Part shown: positions 1 to 8,147 of the stretch, piece by piece
How positions within the stretch are numbered: position 1 is the first letter of the stretch
How the letters are laid out: the number at the start of each line of letters is the position of its first letter
NCBI GenBank assembly: GCA_937923325.1
Contig: CAKZUQ010000039.1
Location: 1-40,724, forward strand
Direction: 5' to 3'
DNA: 40,724 bases
DNA from: an uncultured Bacteriovoracaceae bacterium
GTDB lineage: Bacteria; Bdellovibrionota; Bacteriovoracia; Bacteriovoracales; Bacteriovoracaceae
Translations under genes and position numbers: made by a program
The notes under the pieces: generated by a model
What the model saw: only the letters and a program-made list of their open reading frames with translations
What the model was told of the DNA's origin: nothing
Databases searched by the model: none

Positions 1-213
1 GCAGCAGTAAAAATTGAAAATAAATATGAAGCTCTAGAAGGATCAGATGCTCTTTGTGTTCTTACAGAATGGAAAGAATTTAGAATGCCTGACTTTTCAG
101 AAATTAAATCAAGACTTAATTCACCAGTTATTTTTGATGGAAGAAACCTTTATAAGACTGAACATGTACTTGAAGAAGGATTTACTTATTTTGCTGTTGG
201 GAAGAGGATTTAG
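1..213 (+). CDS. UDP-glucose 6-dehydrogenase, C-terminal end (partial)
   Basis: This is the last 70 codons of a gene that starts before the window, read in frame 1 to a TAG at 211-213. The reading contains the C-terminal signature of the UDP-glucose/GDP-mannose dehydrogenase family: a LTEWKEF segment followed by VIFDGRNLY. The family oxidises UDP-glucose to UDP-glucuronate with two NAD+ in the cytoplasm, supplying precursors for capsule or LPS sugars. The NAD-binding domain and catalytic Cys are outside the window. UDP-glucose 6-dehydrogenase is preferred over the GDP-mannose or UDP-ManNAc enzymes because of the LTEW and FDGRNLY wording, but the fragment is short. Confidence 0.85.
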   Translation, partial: AAVKIENKYEALEGSDALCVLTEWKEFRMPDFSEIKSRLNSPVIFDGRNLYKTEHVLEEGFTYFAVGKRI

Positions 214-236
214 GTTAAATTTAAATTAATAAATAT

Positions 237-264
237 AATGAGGCTTCTTTTTGGAGCCTCATTT
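237..264 (+). terminator. Rho-independent terminator after the UGD gene
   Basis: A perfect 9-bp inverted repeat, AATGAGGCT (237-245) and AGCCTCATT (255-263), encloses a T-rich 9-base loop and lies 24 bases after the stop codon. The following T-tract is short (ATTTG). The A/T at the base of the stem may let it act in both directions, also closing the convergent lipoprotein gene at 312-731. Confidence 0.75.
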
Positions 265-311
265 GTATAATTCTTTGGATGCTAATGATTGAACATTGAT
301 GATTAAACTAA

Positions 312-731
312 TTATATCATACATCCGAAATTAGATCCGGGTTTAATCTTTCCATCATTTTCAGCGTAGATAACGACACCAATATTAGTGGAGCTATTTG
401 TGTTAAAATTTGCAGCTAGTGGAAAAGTTTTCTCTAGTTCAGAGTGAGTTGTAAAGTTAGCTGGATATAATGTTAAATAAACAGTATCTGAAGAAAAATC
501 AACAACTTCAACTTTTTGAGTTCCAGTTAGGTATCCTCCTGTTACTGTTACGCCGTTATTGCAATAGTTCATAATGTCACTAGTGTATGCACTTTGCGGT
601 GTAGGGGGATTAGAGTATCTCGAAGCAAAGAAGTTAGGGGCAATATCTGATTGAGCTCCTACTAATGTAAAAACATTACAAGAACTAAAGAGCGACAAAA
701 ATACTATGTTTGAAATAATTAGAGTTTTCAT
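312..731 (-). CDS. Small predicted lipoprotein of unknown function
   Basis: This 139-aa product begins MKTLIISNIVFLSLFSSC, a short basic N-terminus, a hydrophobic run and a lipobox ending at Cys18, so it is probably lipidated and exported. The mature part is Ser/Thr/Asn-rich with two further cysteines (CNN near residue 57 and Cys at position 137) that could form a disulfide. No family is recognised. It is convergent with the UGD gene and stands alone as a transcription unit. No strong Shine-Dalgarno sequence precedes the ATG. Confidence 0.7.
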   Translation of the reverse strand: MKTLIISNIVFLSLFSSCNVFTLVGAQSDIAPNFFASRYSNPPTPQSAYTSDIMNYCNNGVTVTGGYLTGTQKVEVVDFSSDTVYLTLYPANFTTHSELEKTFPLAANFNTNSSTNIGVVIYAENDGKIKPGSNFGCMI

Positions 732-1338
732 AGAAAGTCATATTTCTTTGAGGCTTGTATATAAAATTTTGGATCTTAATAAATGGTGAATTGTGAAATA
801 TACTATTTTTAACTTATATATTACTAAGTTCATGCAATACATGAATACGCTACATGGTGAGATAATAGAAGTTGATCTTGGCTCATCGGGCATAGTTAAG
901 GGGTAGTCTCATCATCACTTTATATCGACTTAGACTATCTTTTGTAATTCAAACAAATATTGTATTACAGTAGGTATATGGAAAATATTAGTGATTAAGC
1001 TTTTTGAAAAGCATGTTAAGGTTTCCTTAGTATTATTAGAGGTTAGCTAATAAAAACTCTTAAAATAATTGAATTATAACGATTAGTATTTACGGAGAAC
1101 TCTTTGATTGAATTTTTCCTCCTAGGACTTCATTTGTTTAGCATCCATGCTTACTTTTTTTCGTTTAGCACATCAGATTATACCATCTGAATATCGTAAT
1201 ATTAGTGTGTTAAGTAGGGCATTTTCACTGGGAAATAGTGATAGGACATAATCGTCTAATTTCTATACAGTTTTTTTATAATACTTGAAAGTATTACAGA
1301 GCTATAGAATTCAACGATAAAATATAAGATGATGAGGT
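732..1338. other. 607-base stretch without a recognisable gene
   Basis: Stop codons break all frames into very short runs. The longest with an ATG are 841-906 (21 codons, including HGEIIEVDL) and 1147-1251 (34 codons); neither has a ribosome-binding site or a recognised family. A TATAAT on the minus strand (1177-1182) and an AGGAGG (minus, near 1117-1122) are not followed by a credible start codon. The right end holds the probable promoter and palindrome of the 1339 operon. The stretch may be decayed coding DNA, but no ancestor is recognised. Confidence 0.5.
1277..1296 (+). promoter_or_regulatory. Palindromic operator candidate overlapping a -10 box
   Basis: TATAAT at 1277-1282 is overlapped by a perfect 18-bp palindrome at 1279-1296 (TAATACTT-GA-AAGTATTA). 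It lies 43 bases before the first gene of the six-gene operon. A palindrome over the -10 box is the usual place for a dimeric repressor. No clear TTGACA-like -35 element is seen at the matching distance, so the promoter itself is moderately supported. Confidence 0.5.
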
Positions 1339-2346
1339 ATGCAATCAAATATAGACCATATTTACAAAGCTATAAATGTTAATAACTTAAGTGATTTTTT
1401 CTCTTTAGTAACTCCTATGAAGAAATTGCTTAGAGACTTTGAACTTCAAGCGTTAAACTCATTCCTTATGTATTTGATAAACAATAATCCGAAAGAACTT
1501 TTTAAAAACTTAAATAAAGATGAGCGAAACGGTGTTATTCTAGGAGATTTTCTATCTAGCTATAATAAATCATTAAAAAAAGATGTTTTTACTTATGAAT
1601 TAGTTTATCCCTCGATAGAGCTGAAAACTAAATTCACGAACTTGTATCCAGTAAGGTTAAACGAGTATTCAGAAGGTTTTAAAGATAAGCAAATTGTTGC
1701 GCTCTTTCCAGAAATTTTTAAAAACAACATTGTGAGTCCAGTTGATCCAGTTTTTTATTTTGTCGATAGATTTCAGCAAAGATATTTGAAGTTTTCTCTA
1801 CCTTATGCAAGAAAATCAGGAATACATTTAGTATTAAATTCTATTCAAGATAATATTAAGTTGAACACTTTTTCAAACTGGGTTTTATTGCATGAGGAAT
1901 TTCATCGAACAGGTCTAATGCCTATACCAAATTATTTATTTGAAAAATCAAGTAAACTGGGCGCCGCCTTTGAGGAGTTGAGAGCTGACCTATTATCAAT
2001 GAAATATTGTTATGAGAGAAGAGAGTGCAACGAACACTTTAAGACTTTTAAGTTAATCTTAGTTGAGAGGATGTTTGCGTATCCATTGTTTAGGGATTCT
2101 AACTCTTTCGATGCTATTTCATCTTATCATTTGTTTTCTAGAATGAAAGAAGTTGAAGTATATGAAGAGGTGTACGATATTATTAATATCATCTTGGGTG
2201 AGATAGAACATCTCGAAGAGTTATGCTTGCAAGAAAAATCTAAAGAGAAAAGAAAGATTAAGCTAAACAAACTTCTTGAAAATTACTTAATAAAAGATTT
2301 GAACGATGTGAAATATTTCTCAAAATTAAAAGGATGTAAGTTATGA
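1339..2346 (+). CDS. Putative HExxH metalloprotein, first gene of the exporter/sensor operon
   Basis: The 335-aa product has no signal peptide and is probably cytoplasmic. Residues 185-189 read HEEFH, a zinc-metallopeptidase HExxH motif, and a second acidic motif, FEELRAD, follows at 211-217, about 24 residues downstream. That arrangement (HExxH, then E-E-x-R-A-D) recalls gluzincin peptidases, in which the downstream Glu is the third zinc ligand. A peptidase function is inferred from these motifs only; no family is firmly recognised. The C-terminus is Lys/Glu-rich and helical. A GATGAGG sequence just upstream serves as ribosome-binding site. The TGA overlaps the next gene's ATG (ATGA), indicating translational coupling. 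Confidence 0.75.
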   Translation: MQSNIDHIYKAINVNNLSDFFSLVTPMKKLLRDFELQALNSFLMYLINNNPKELFKNLNKDERNGVILGDFLSSYNKSLKKDVFTYELVYPSIELKTKFTNLYPVRLNEYSEGFKDKQIVALFPEIFKNNIVSPVDPVFYFVDRFQQRYLKFSLPYARKSGIHLVLNSIQDNIKLNTFSNWVLLHEEFHRTGLMPIPNYLFEKSSKLGAAFEELRADLLSMKYCYERRECNEHFKTFKLILVERMFAYPLFRDSNSFDAISSYHLFSRMKEVEVYEEVYDIINIILGEIEHLEELCLQEKSKEKRKIKLNKLLENYLIKDLNDVKYFSKLKGCKL

Positions 2347-3074
2347 ATGTATTAATACTAGGTGGATCAAAGGGTTTAGGTTTTGCTTGTGCTAAAAAGT
2401 TTTTAGACGAAGGCAAAAATGTGTATGTTATGTCGAGAACAAAGCCTAAGCTAGAAAGTGAAAGATTAATACATATAGAAACAGATTTTAAAAGCTTAAA
2501 TTCAGTCAGGTCTTCTTTAGCAAATGTTGAGAAATTAGATATTTCAGTGCTAATCAATAATTCTGGTGGACCACAGTCAAAGAGATTCGATAATGTTTCG
2601 AGCGAAGAGTTTATTTTAGAGTTAAATAGTCATTTGATAACATCACATGAAGTAACAAAGTCAGTTGTAGGTAATATGAAGAGTAATCGCTTTGGAAGAA
2701 TTATTAATATTATTTCTGTAACTGCAAACAATCCACTTCCAAATATGATTGTTAGCAATACAATAAGAGGTGCAATGGTTAACTGGTCTAAAACCCTTTC
2801 AAAAGAGTTGGGATCTTATAATATAACAGTCAATAATGTGCTACCAGGTTATACTCAAACAGATCGACTTTATGAGGTTATTGATGCAGTCGCTGAAAGT
2901 AAAGAGTCGAGTAGAGATATTGTGGCAAAAGGGATTATATCTCAGATACCCTGTGGTAGATTTGGTGAGCCTGTAGAGTTCGCAAATATGGTTCATTTTT
3001 TGTCTAGTAAGAATGCGTCGTATATTAATGGTCAGTCAATTTCTGTGGATGGTGGTTGGACAAGCTGTATATGA
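2343..3074 (+). CDS. SDR-family oxidoreductase with non-canonical active site
   Basis: The 243-aa length, the N-terminal GGSKGLG (residues 7-13) NAD(P)-binding motif, NNSGG at 72-76 and a C-terminal INGQSISVDGGW match the classical short-chain dehydrogenase/reductase fold, as in FabG-like reductases. The catalytic Ser is at about residue 125 (IISVT). At the positions 13 and 17 residues further on, where YxxxK is expected, the sequence reads SNTIR, so Tyr and Lys appear replaced by Ser and Arg. A subset of SDRs annotated as reductases carries such an SNxxR variant; whether they reduce anything is unclear. It overlaps both neighbours by ATGA and belongs to the six-gene operon. Confidence 0.9.
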   Translation: MNVLILGGSKGLGFACAKKFLDEGKNVYVMSRTKPKLESERLIHIETDFKSLNSVRSSLANVEKLDISVLINNSGGPQSKRFDNVSSEEFILELNSHLITSHEVTKSVVGNMKSNRFGRIINIISVTANNPLPNMIVSNTIRGAMVNWSKTLSKELGSYNITVNNVLPGYTQTDRLYEVIDAVAESKESSRDIVAKGIISQIPCGRFGEPVEFANMVHFLSSKNASYINGQSISVDGGWTSCI

Positions 3075-3607
3075 AGAATGTTGAAATTTTAAAGAAGTCA
3101 TTTCTAGTTGGGATTCCATATCTATTTTTAGGGTCTATGTTTGGTGTTATGTTTAAAGCGCAAGGTGGCTCTGTTATAGAATCTGTTCTTTTGGCTACTT
3201 TTTCATTTGCTGGAGCAGCTCAATTCGCTTCAATTGAATTCTATAGTGACTCTAGCAATTTGGTATCATTGGCTACTATTTTAATTATTATTAACCTGAG
3301 GCATATTTACTATGTTGCTTTGTCAGTTAAAATGTACGGCACTTCAAAAATTACAAAAAACTATTTAGTGGCTACTACCACAGATGAAAATTTCGCTATG
3401 TTAAGCTTGAATAAAAAAAACTTTACAGGTCCTAGAGATATTCTGAAAGTCTTTAGTCTTAATCATGCATATTGGATAATCGGTTGCGGGTTAGGTAGTT
3501 ATGCAAATTTATCACTTAAGGAGCTTAGGGGGGTTGATTTTTTTCTAACTGCCATGTTTAGCTTAATGTGTTTTGACGGTATTAGGGGAGTATTTCGTGC
3601 TAGATAA
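3071..3607 (+). CDS. azlC: AzlC-family inner-membrane exporter subunit
   Basis: The 178-aa hydrophobic protein matches the AzlC family: GIPYLFLGSMFGVMFKAQGG at the start, then FSFAGAAQFASIEF and a NLRHIYYVALS segment, with several membrane spans. AzlC and the small AzlD subunit export branched-chain amino acids or their analogues in Bacillus and relatives; the substrate here is unknown. I start it at the ATG at 3071, which overlaps the SDR stop as ATGA; an in-frame start at 3056 would overlap further without a better ribosome-binding site. It overlaps the azlD-like gene by 11 bases. Confidence 0.88.
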   Translation: MKNVEILKKSFLVGIPYLFLGSMFGVMFKAQGGSVIESVLLATFSFAGAAQFASIEFYSDSSNLVSLATILIIINLRHIYYVALSVKMYGTSKITKNYLVATTTDENFAMLSLNKKNFTGPRDILKVFSLNHAYWIIGCGLGSYANLSLKELRGVDFFLTAMFSLMCFDGIRGVFRAR

Positions 3608-3908
3608 AATATTTTTTATTTTGACTGTAATTTTCTCCACTCAGATCACCCGATTTGCTCCAGTTTTAGTTTCAGTGCGATTGTTAGAAGGTAAGCGATT
3701 AAGTTTGTTTATTCATGGAACATTACCGTTTGTCTTTGGTTATTTAGCTTTTACTTCACTCGGAGAGAATGAGTTAATTCTTAAGATTAAAATATCCTTA
3801 ATCATAGCAGCTATCATTATTTATACCATAAGTGAAAAAATCTTATTTTCTGTTTTTATATCATCTGTTATCTATATATTTATTATAAACTATTGGGGAA
3901 TTCAATAA
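3597..3908 (+). CDS. azlD: AzlD-family small membrane subunit
   Basis: This 103-aa protein has about three to four hydrophobic spans and the TQITRFAPVL motif typical of AzlD, the partner of AzlC in branched-chain amino acid export. I start it at GTG 3597, which has AGGGGAG 7 bases upstream; the in-frame start at 3573 would lie deeper in azlC with no such site. The stop at 3906-3908 is directly followed by the ATG of the next gene, so the two are probably translated together. Confidence 0.82.
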   Translation: MLDKIFFILTVIFSTQITRFAPVLVSVRLLEGKRLSLFIHGTLPFVFGYLAFTSLGENELILKIKISLIIAAIIIYTISEKILFSVFISSVIYIFIINYWGIQ

Positions 3909-4961
3909 ATGGGAAAAGTACTGTATATAATCATCACCATTCTTAGCTTTAATAGTTTTTCAGGTGAAGTATGTTTGACGGGATCTACTGTAAAGCAATT
4001 TCCTAAATATGGTGATGCTTTTGTTAACGGTGCAAAGTTAGCTTTAAAAAATAGTAACGTAGAAGTTAAAAAATATTTCTATGATAGGGGACCAGAGTCT
4101 GCTTATAGAACTTATGTTCAAATGGTTAAGGATGGCTGCAAAGTCATTGTAGGTTTCAGTACAGGTAACGATTTGATCTCAATAAACGAAATTACAAAAA
4201 AATTAAAAGTACCAGTTATAAGTATATATGGTGATAATTCGTATGTTTTAAAAAAAAATAAATATATTCTCACATTACAACCAGAGCCTGAATACTTAAT
4301 TGATGCACTTGTTCCTATTATAAAAAAGAAAAAAATAAAACGAGTTCTACTGATAACTGCTATAGATAGAGGTGCAATGCTTCTATATAAAAGAGCATAT
4401 AAAAAAATTCTTGATAAGAATGATATAAATTATAAGGAGGTTGATTTATTAGAAACAACTCAGAACCTCTCGAAAGTGAGAAATGTTTTGAGCCATAAGT
4501 ATAAGTTTGACTCTGTCATTTTGTTAACTAGGTCTTCACTTGGGGCAAAAATTACAGACTTGATCACTTCTGAAATCCAAGAGGTTACAGTTTTTGGGAC
4601 GAAATATATGGGCTCTTCTGCACTTCCAGCCTACTTGAACTACCTATCGAATAAAAGTATCAATGCATACTTTGTTAGGCATAATTGTTTATGTGATAAA
4701 AATGTCGAGTATTCTTCATTTGTAAAGAGGTATAAAAAAGAGTTTGAAGTTAGTCCAATGGTCATTAGTGCAAAATCTTATGATGCTGTTAACTTCTATA
4801 TTAAGAGTAAAAAAGAGAAAAAAACAATGAATAGCTTTATGAATTTAAGCAATTCTGAGTTTAAAGGTCTATCTGGCGTAAAAATTAGTAAAGGTTTCAA
4901 GGTAGATTTTTTCAAAAAGTTTGTGATAAACATTACGGATAAAGGATATAAAGAAAAGTGA
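3909..4961 (+). CDS. Periplasmic ligand-binding protein (type I, branched-chain amino acid receptor-like)
   Basis: The 350-aa product starts with a signal peptide (MGKVLYIIITILSFNSFSG, cleavage near residue 19). It follows the two-lobe type I periplasmic-binding fold: FVNGAKLAL helix near residues 37-45, CKVIVGFSTGND near 75-86, VPVISIYGDN near 102-111 and KRVLLITA near 143-150, as in Leu/Ile/Val receptors (Peripla_BP_6). It lacks an ABC transporter nearby. Instead it is followed, with a GTGA overlap, by a membrane histidine kinase with a short periplasmic loop. The likely role is therefore ligand recognition for that kinase or for the AzlCD exporter. This partnership is inference from gene order. 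Confidence 0.8.
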   Translation: MGKVLYIIITILSFNSFSGEVCLTGSTVKQFPKYGDAFVNGAKLALKNSNVEVKKYFYDRGPESAYRTYVQMVKDGCKVIVGFSTGNDLISINEITKKLKVPVISIYGDNSYVLKKNKYILTLQPEPEYLIDALVPIIKKKKIKRVLLITAIDRGAMLLYKRAYKKILDKNDINYKEVDLLETTQNLSKVRNVLSHKYKFDSVILLTRSSLGAKITDLITSEIQEVTVFGTKYMGSSALPAYLNYLSNKSINAYFVRHNCLCDKNVEYSSFVKRYKKEFEVSPMVISAKSYDAVNFYIKSKKEKKTMNSFMNLSNSEFKGLSGVKISKGFKVDFFKKFVINITDKGYKEK

Positions 4962-6952
4962 AGTCAATTTCAGAGTTAATTAATTGTTACTTATTAAAGA
5001 TATTTTTAGTATCTTCTTTGGTATTGGTAGTCGTTTTTTTTATAGGTAATAAGTTCGCTCTAGAGAGATCCATAGAGAACAGAGCGATTAAGAATGAAAT
5101 ACTATTAAAATCAATAGGTTTAACAGTTAAAAGTGGAAATGAAGTTGCAAGAGATATGTTTCTATACGAATACGCAGAGGAAAATCAACTTAAAGGTTTC
5201 ACTTTTACAAAAAATATAAATGATAAAAAAAATTGTAAGAAAGTAAATGCCATTTCTATATGTATAAGTAACAAAAAAAATGTCACTTTGTATCAAAAAT
5301 TGAAGTTTAATGATGAATATTTAGGTTATTTAAAAATGGACTTAGGTATAATGAAAACAATTAACTTAAATTATTTTTATTTTATACTCTTTCTACTTGG
5401 TCTTAATTATTTTCTTACCATTTCTGGTATGAGCTTTTTTATAAAAAAACCAATTGAGAAAAATTTGAAAAAGTTATTAAGTCAAATATCGGGAGAAATC
5501 GTTTTAGATAAAAATAATATTGTAGAGTATAACCATGTTTTTGAAGCTTATACTCAACTCTTAGAAAAATATAATAAAACAGAAAGGATAAGAGTGAACC
5601 AAGCTATTGACGTTGAAAAGCTTTCTATGTCACGCCAAATAGCCCACGATATCAGATCCCCGCTAGAAGCTCTAAAGTCAGTATCAAATGATATGGAGGG
5701 CTTAGACTACACATCAAAACAAATCATAACAAATTCAATCGGTCGAATCTCAGACATTGCAAACGGCCTCCTAAAAAATACAAAAGAGAACCTAGAAGAT
5801 AAAACAACTGGAAACTTCAGAATCTTAATTGATGATATTATTAATGACAAAAAATTCGAACACAATATTAAGATACATTATAAAACAAATATTGATTATC
5901 GTGATTCATTTATAAATGGACATGAGAATGAACTCTATCGTTCTATTTCGAATATTGTTAATAATGCATATGAGTCACAAGATCCTGATCAAGTTAGAAT
6001 AGAAATTGAGTTGAATAAGTCTTCAGTCGGAATAGAGCTAAGAATTAAAGACTTTGGAAGTGGAATGTCAAAAGAGATGATTGATAAAGCACTATTTGGT
6101 GGAACAACAACAAAAGACAAGGGGAATGGCCTTGGAGTGAGTTTCTCTAAGAATACAATCGAAAAACATAATGGATCTTTTGAAATAGGCTCAATTGAAG
6201 GTAAGGGGACAACTGTTATAATCCATTTACCTGTTATTGAAACACCAAATTGGTTCACTGATGAAATCACTATCTCGACTGGTTCAACGGAAATTGTATG
6301 TGTTGATGACGATCCAAGTTTTTTAGAGTTATATAAAGATAAGTTCAAAAATGTAAATAAGCCGATAATTACTTATTCAGAAAAAACGATCGACACTGCT
6401 AGGCTTTTGAAAGGCTCGCAGTATTATTTTGATTATGATCTAGGTAATAACAAAACTGGTCTTGATTATATAATCAAGAATAATCTTCAGTCGAGCTCAA
6501 CGCTTGTCACTAGTATGCATCAAGATGAAGATATCCAAAGTAAATGTATTGACCTTGGAATAAGAATTTTACCTAAACAAATCTTTAACAACGCCAAGGT
6601 TATTCAAAATGAAAGTGCCTTGAATGAAAATAGTGATTCTAATATAGTCATTTTTATAGATGATGATTACTTAATGCATATGTCTTGGAAAATGGAAGCT
6701 GATAAAAAAGGTATTGAATTAGACTGCTTTCACACAATTGAAGAGTTTCTTGAGCGAGCTGATGAGTACGATAAGGATACTAAAATCTATATAGATTCTA
6801 ATTTAAAAGATGGTATTAAGGGTGAGGTTGAATCTGAAAAGATAGCGGACTTAGGCTTTAAAGAGCTCTACTTGGCCACTGGTTATAGTCCTTCTGATAT
6901 TGATAAGCCTAAATGGATAAAGGAAGTGGTTGGTAAAAGAGCCTCTTTTTGA
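4958..6952 (+). CDS. Membrane hybrid histidine kinase with two degenerate receiver domains
   Basis: The 664-aa protein begins at a GTG that overlaps the previous stop. Membrane spans lie at about residues 12-31 and 139-162, flanking a periplasmic sensor loop of about 105 residues. The dimerisation/phospho-acceptor His is His230 (QIAHDIRSPL). The ATPase domain shows the N box (NELYRSISNIVNNAYES), DFGSG (366-370) and KGNGLGVSFSKN. Receiver 1 starts near 445 (VCVDDD) with candidate acceptors at 492-494 and Lys540; receiver 2 starts near 563 (VIFIDDD) with Asp613 in IYIDSN. Neither receiver has a standard LLDxxMP loop, so one or both may be pseudo-receivers. No separate response regulator is adjacent. 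The C-terminal tail DKPKWIKEVVGKRASF recurs as an orphan fragment at 9107-9163. Confidence 0.9.
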   Translation: MKSISELINCYLLKIFLVSSLVLVVVFFIGNKFALERSIENRAIKNEILLKSIGLTVKSGNEVARDMFLYEYAEENQLKGFTFTKNINDKKNCKKVNAISICISNKKNVTLYQKLKFNDEYLGYLKMDLGIMKTINLNYFYFILFLLGLNYFLTISGMSFFIKKPIEKNLKKLLSQISGEIVLDKNNIVEYNHVFEAYTQLLEKYNKTERIRVNQAIDVEKLSMSRQIAHDIRSPLEALKSVSNDMEGLDYTSKQIITNSIGRISDIANGLLKNTKENLEDKTTGNFRILIDDIINDKKFEHNIKIHYKTNIDYRDSFINGHENELYRSISNIVNNAYESQDPDQVRIEIELNKSSVGIELRIKDFGSGMSKEMIDKALFGGTTTKDKGNGLGVSFSKNTIEKHNGSFEIGSIEGKGTTVIIHLPVIETPNWFTDEITISTGSTEIVCVDDDPSFLELYKDKFKNVNKPIITYSEKTIDTARLLKGSQYYFDYDLGNNKTGLDYIIKNNLQSSSTLVTSMHQDEDIQSKCIDLGIRILPKQIFNNAKVIQNESALNENSDSNIVIFIDDDYLMHMSWKMEADKKGIELDCFHTIEEFLERADEYDKDTKIYIDSNLKDGIKGEVESEKIADLGFKELYLATGYSPSDIDKPKWIKEVVGKRASF

Positions 6953-6982
6953 TGCAATAAGCCTTTAAAAAAACTAGGTTTC

Positions 6983-7019
6983 TTGACACCGGTCCGGCGA
7001 TAGGGTACCATTTGGTATG
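6983..7019 (+). promoter_or_regulatory. Promoter and palindrome giving a leaderless ATPase mRNA
   Basis: TTGACA (6983-6988), a 17-bp spacer and TACCAT (7006-7011) form a recognisable sigma-70-type promoter. The ATG follows 5 bases after the -10 box, so transcription would start on or beside it. A perfect 12-bp palindrome (TACCA-TT-TGGTA, 7006-7017) covers the -10 box and start. The spacer (CACCGGTCCGGCG) is unusually G+C-rich for this window. Confidence 0.65.
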
Positions 7020-8132
7020 AATAAATTTATATATGATGGAGTAGTAACAGGCCAAGATTTTTGTGACAGACCAACTGACATAAAAAAAATCATGTCCTAT
7101 GTGAATGACAGTACAAATGTACTCCTAATTGCAAAAAGAAGAATGGGCAAGACATCACTTGTTCATGAAATTTATGAGCATCATTTAAATACAAAGGACT
7201 TTGTATCTATTTATGTTGATATCTTTGATATTACAGATGAATTAGACTTCGCAAAAGAATTGTATCAAGCGACAGCAAAGGCTCTAAGATTTGACCTAAA
7301 ACAAGCCTTAAATCAACTGAAAGATTTATTTAAAAATGCTCGCTTTAATATAGGATTGTCTGATGATGGAAGCCCAACGTTTACACCAAGTCTGGCTACA
7401 AAAAACTCAGATGAGCTCCTTGAAGATGTTTTTAATGGCTTAAATGAATATGTTGAAAAAAATAATTTAAAAGCTGTTTTTTGTATTGATGAGTTTCAAC
7501 AAATTTCTCAGATAAAGAAGCCTCTAGATGCAACTATAAGAAAGCATATACAAAGACATAAAAATATTTGTTACATCTTCTCTGGATCAAAAAGAAGTTC
7601 ACTACTAGCACTTTTTCAGGGACAGGCTTCACCTCTTATGGGGATGGTAACTCCTATGGAGCTCAAAGAAATAGGAGAAGAGGTTTTTTTCAATTATGTA
7701 ACAGAAAGAATAGATATATCCAAAGAAGAATTTTCTAAAATTTATGAATCTGCAGAATACGAAACAAAACTAATTCAGCATATTTGTAGAAACTATTCAA
7801 TCTTAGAAGAATCCGGTGAGTCAAGTGCTGAAAATGCTATTGATTCAGTACTGAGTGAAGTAGATAGTATTTGTCGAAGTATTATTGAGAATTTAAGTCC
7901 TAATGCAAAAAAAGTGATAAAGGTTTTAAGCTCAGAAGATAAGGCCGATCAATTAATGTCTAAAGAGATACTTCAAAAATATAATATTTCAAAGTCTTCG
8001 ATGGCCAGCAGTATTGAATCACTGTTAAAAAATGAAATGATATTTAAGGAGAATGGAAGCTATTATCTTGATGGGGGAATTGGTGCTACATTTTCTCTAT
8101 GGTGTAAAAAGAATTTAGGCAGGAATAGATAG
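7017..8132 (+). CDS. STAND/archaeal-type AAA ATPase with C-terminal winged-helix region
   Basis: The 371-aa protein has a P-loop AKRRMGKTS at residues 39-47, a Walker B AVFCIDEF at 153-160 and a sensor-like FSGSKRSSL near 193-201. This is the layout of archaeal-type STAND ATPases (ATPase_2/AAA_35-like), often linked to regulation, defence or toxin-antitoxin-like functions. The last ~80 residues (MSKEILQKYNISKSSM and so on) resemble a winged helix that could bind DNA. Walker A deviates from GxxxxGK at the first Gly (Ala39). There is no Shine-Dalgarno sequence; the start is set by a promoter that ends at the ATG. The target is unknown. It is probably its own transcription unit. Confidence 0.8.
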   Translation: MNKFIYDGVVTGQDFCDRPTDIKKIMSYVNDSTNVLLIAKRRMGKTSLVHEIYEHHLNTKDFVSIYVDIFDITDELDFAKELYQATAKALRFDLKQALNQLKDLFKNARFNIGLSDDGSPTFTPSLATKNSDELLEDVFNGLNEYVEKNNLKAVFCIDEFQQISQIKKPLDATIRKHIQRHKNICYIFSGSKRSSLLALFQGQASPLMGMVTPMELKEIGEEVFFNYVTERIDISKEEFSKIYESAEYETKLIQHICRNYSILEESGESSAENAIDSVLSEVDSICRSIIENLSPNAKKVIKVLSSEDKADQLMSKEILQKYNISKSSMASSIESLLKNEMIFKENGSYYLDGGIGATFSLWCKKNLGRNR

Positions 8133-8147
8133 CTGGTTTAGACTTAA

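Noticed and set aside
841..906. 21-codon frame containing HGEIIEVDL
   Set aside because: No ribosome-binding site or promoter and no recognised family; too short to call.
1147..1251. 34-codon frame starting MLTFFRLAH
   Set aside because: No ribosome-binding site, ordinary length for chance frames in A+T-rich DNA.
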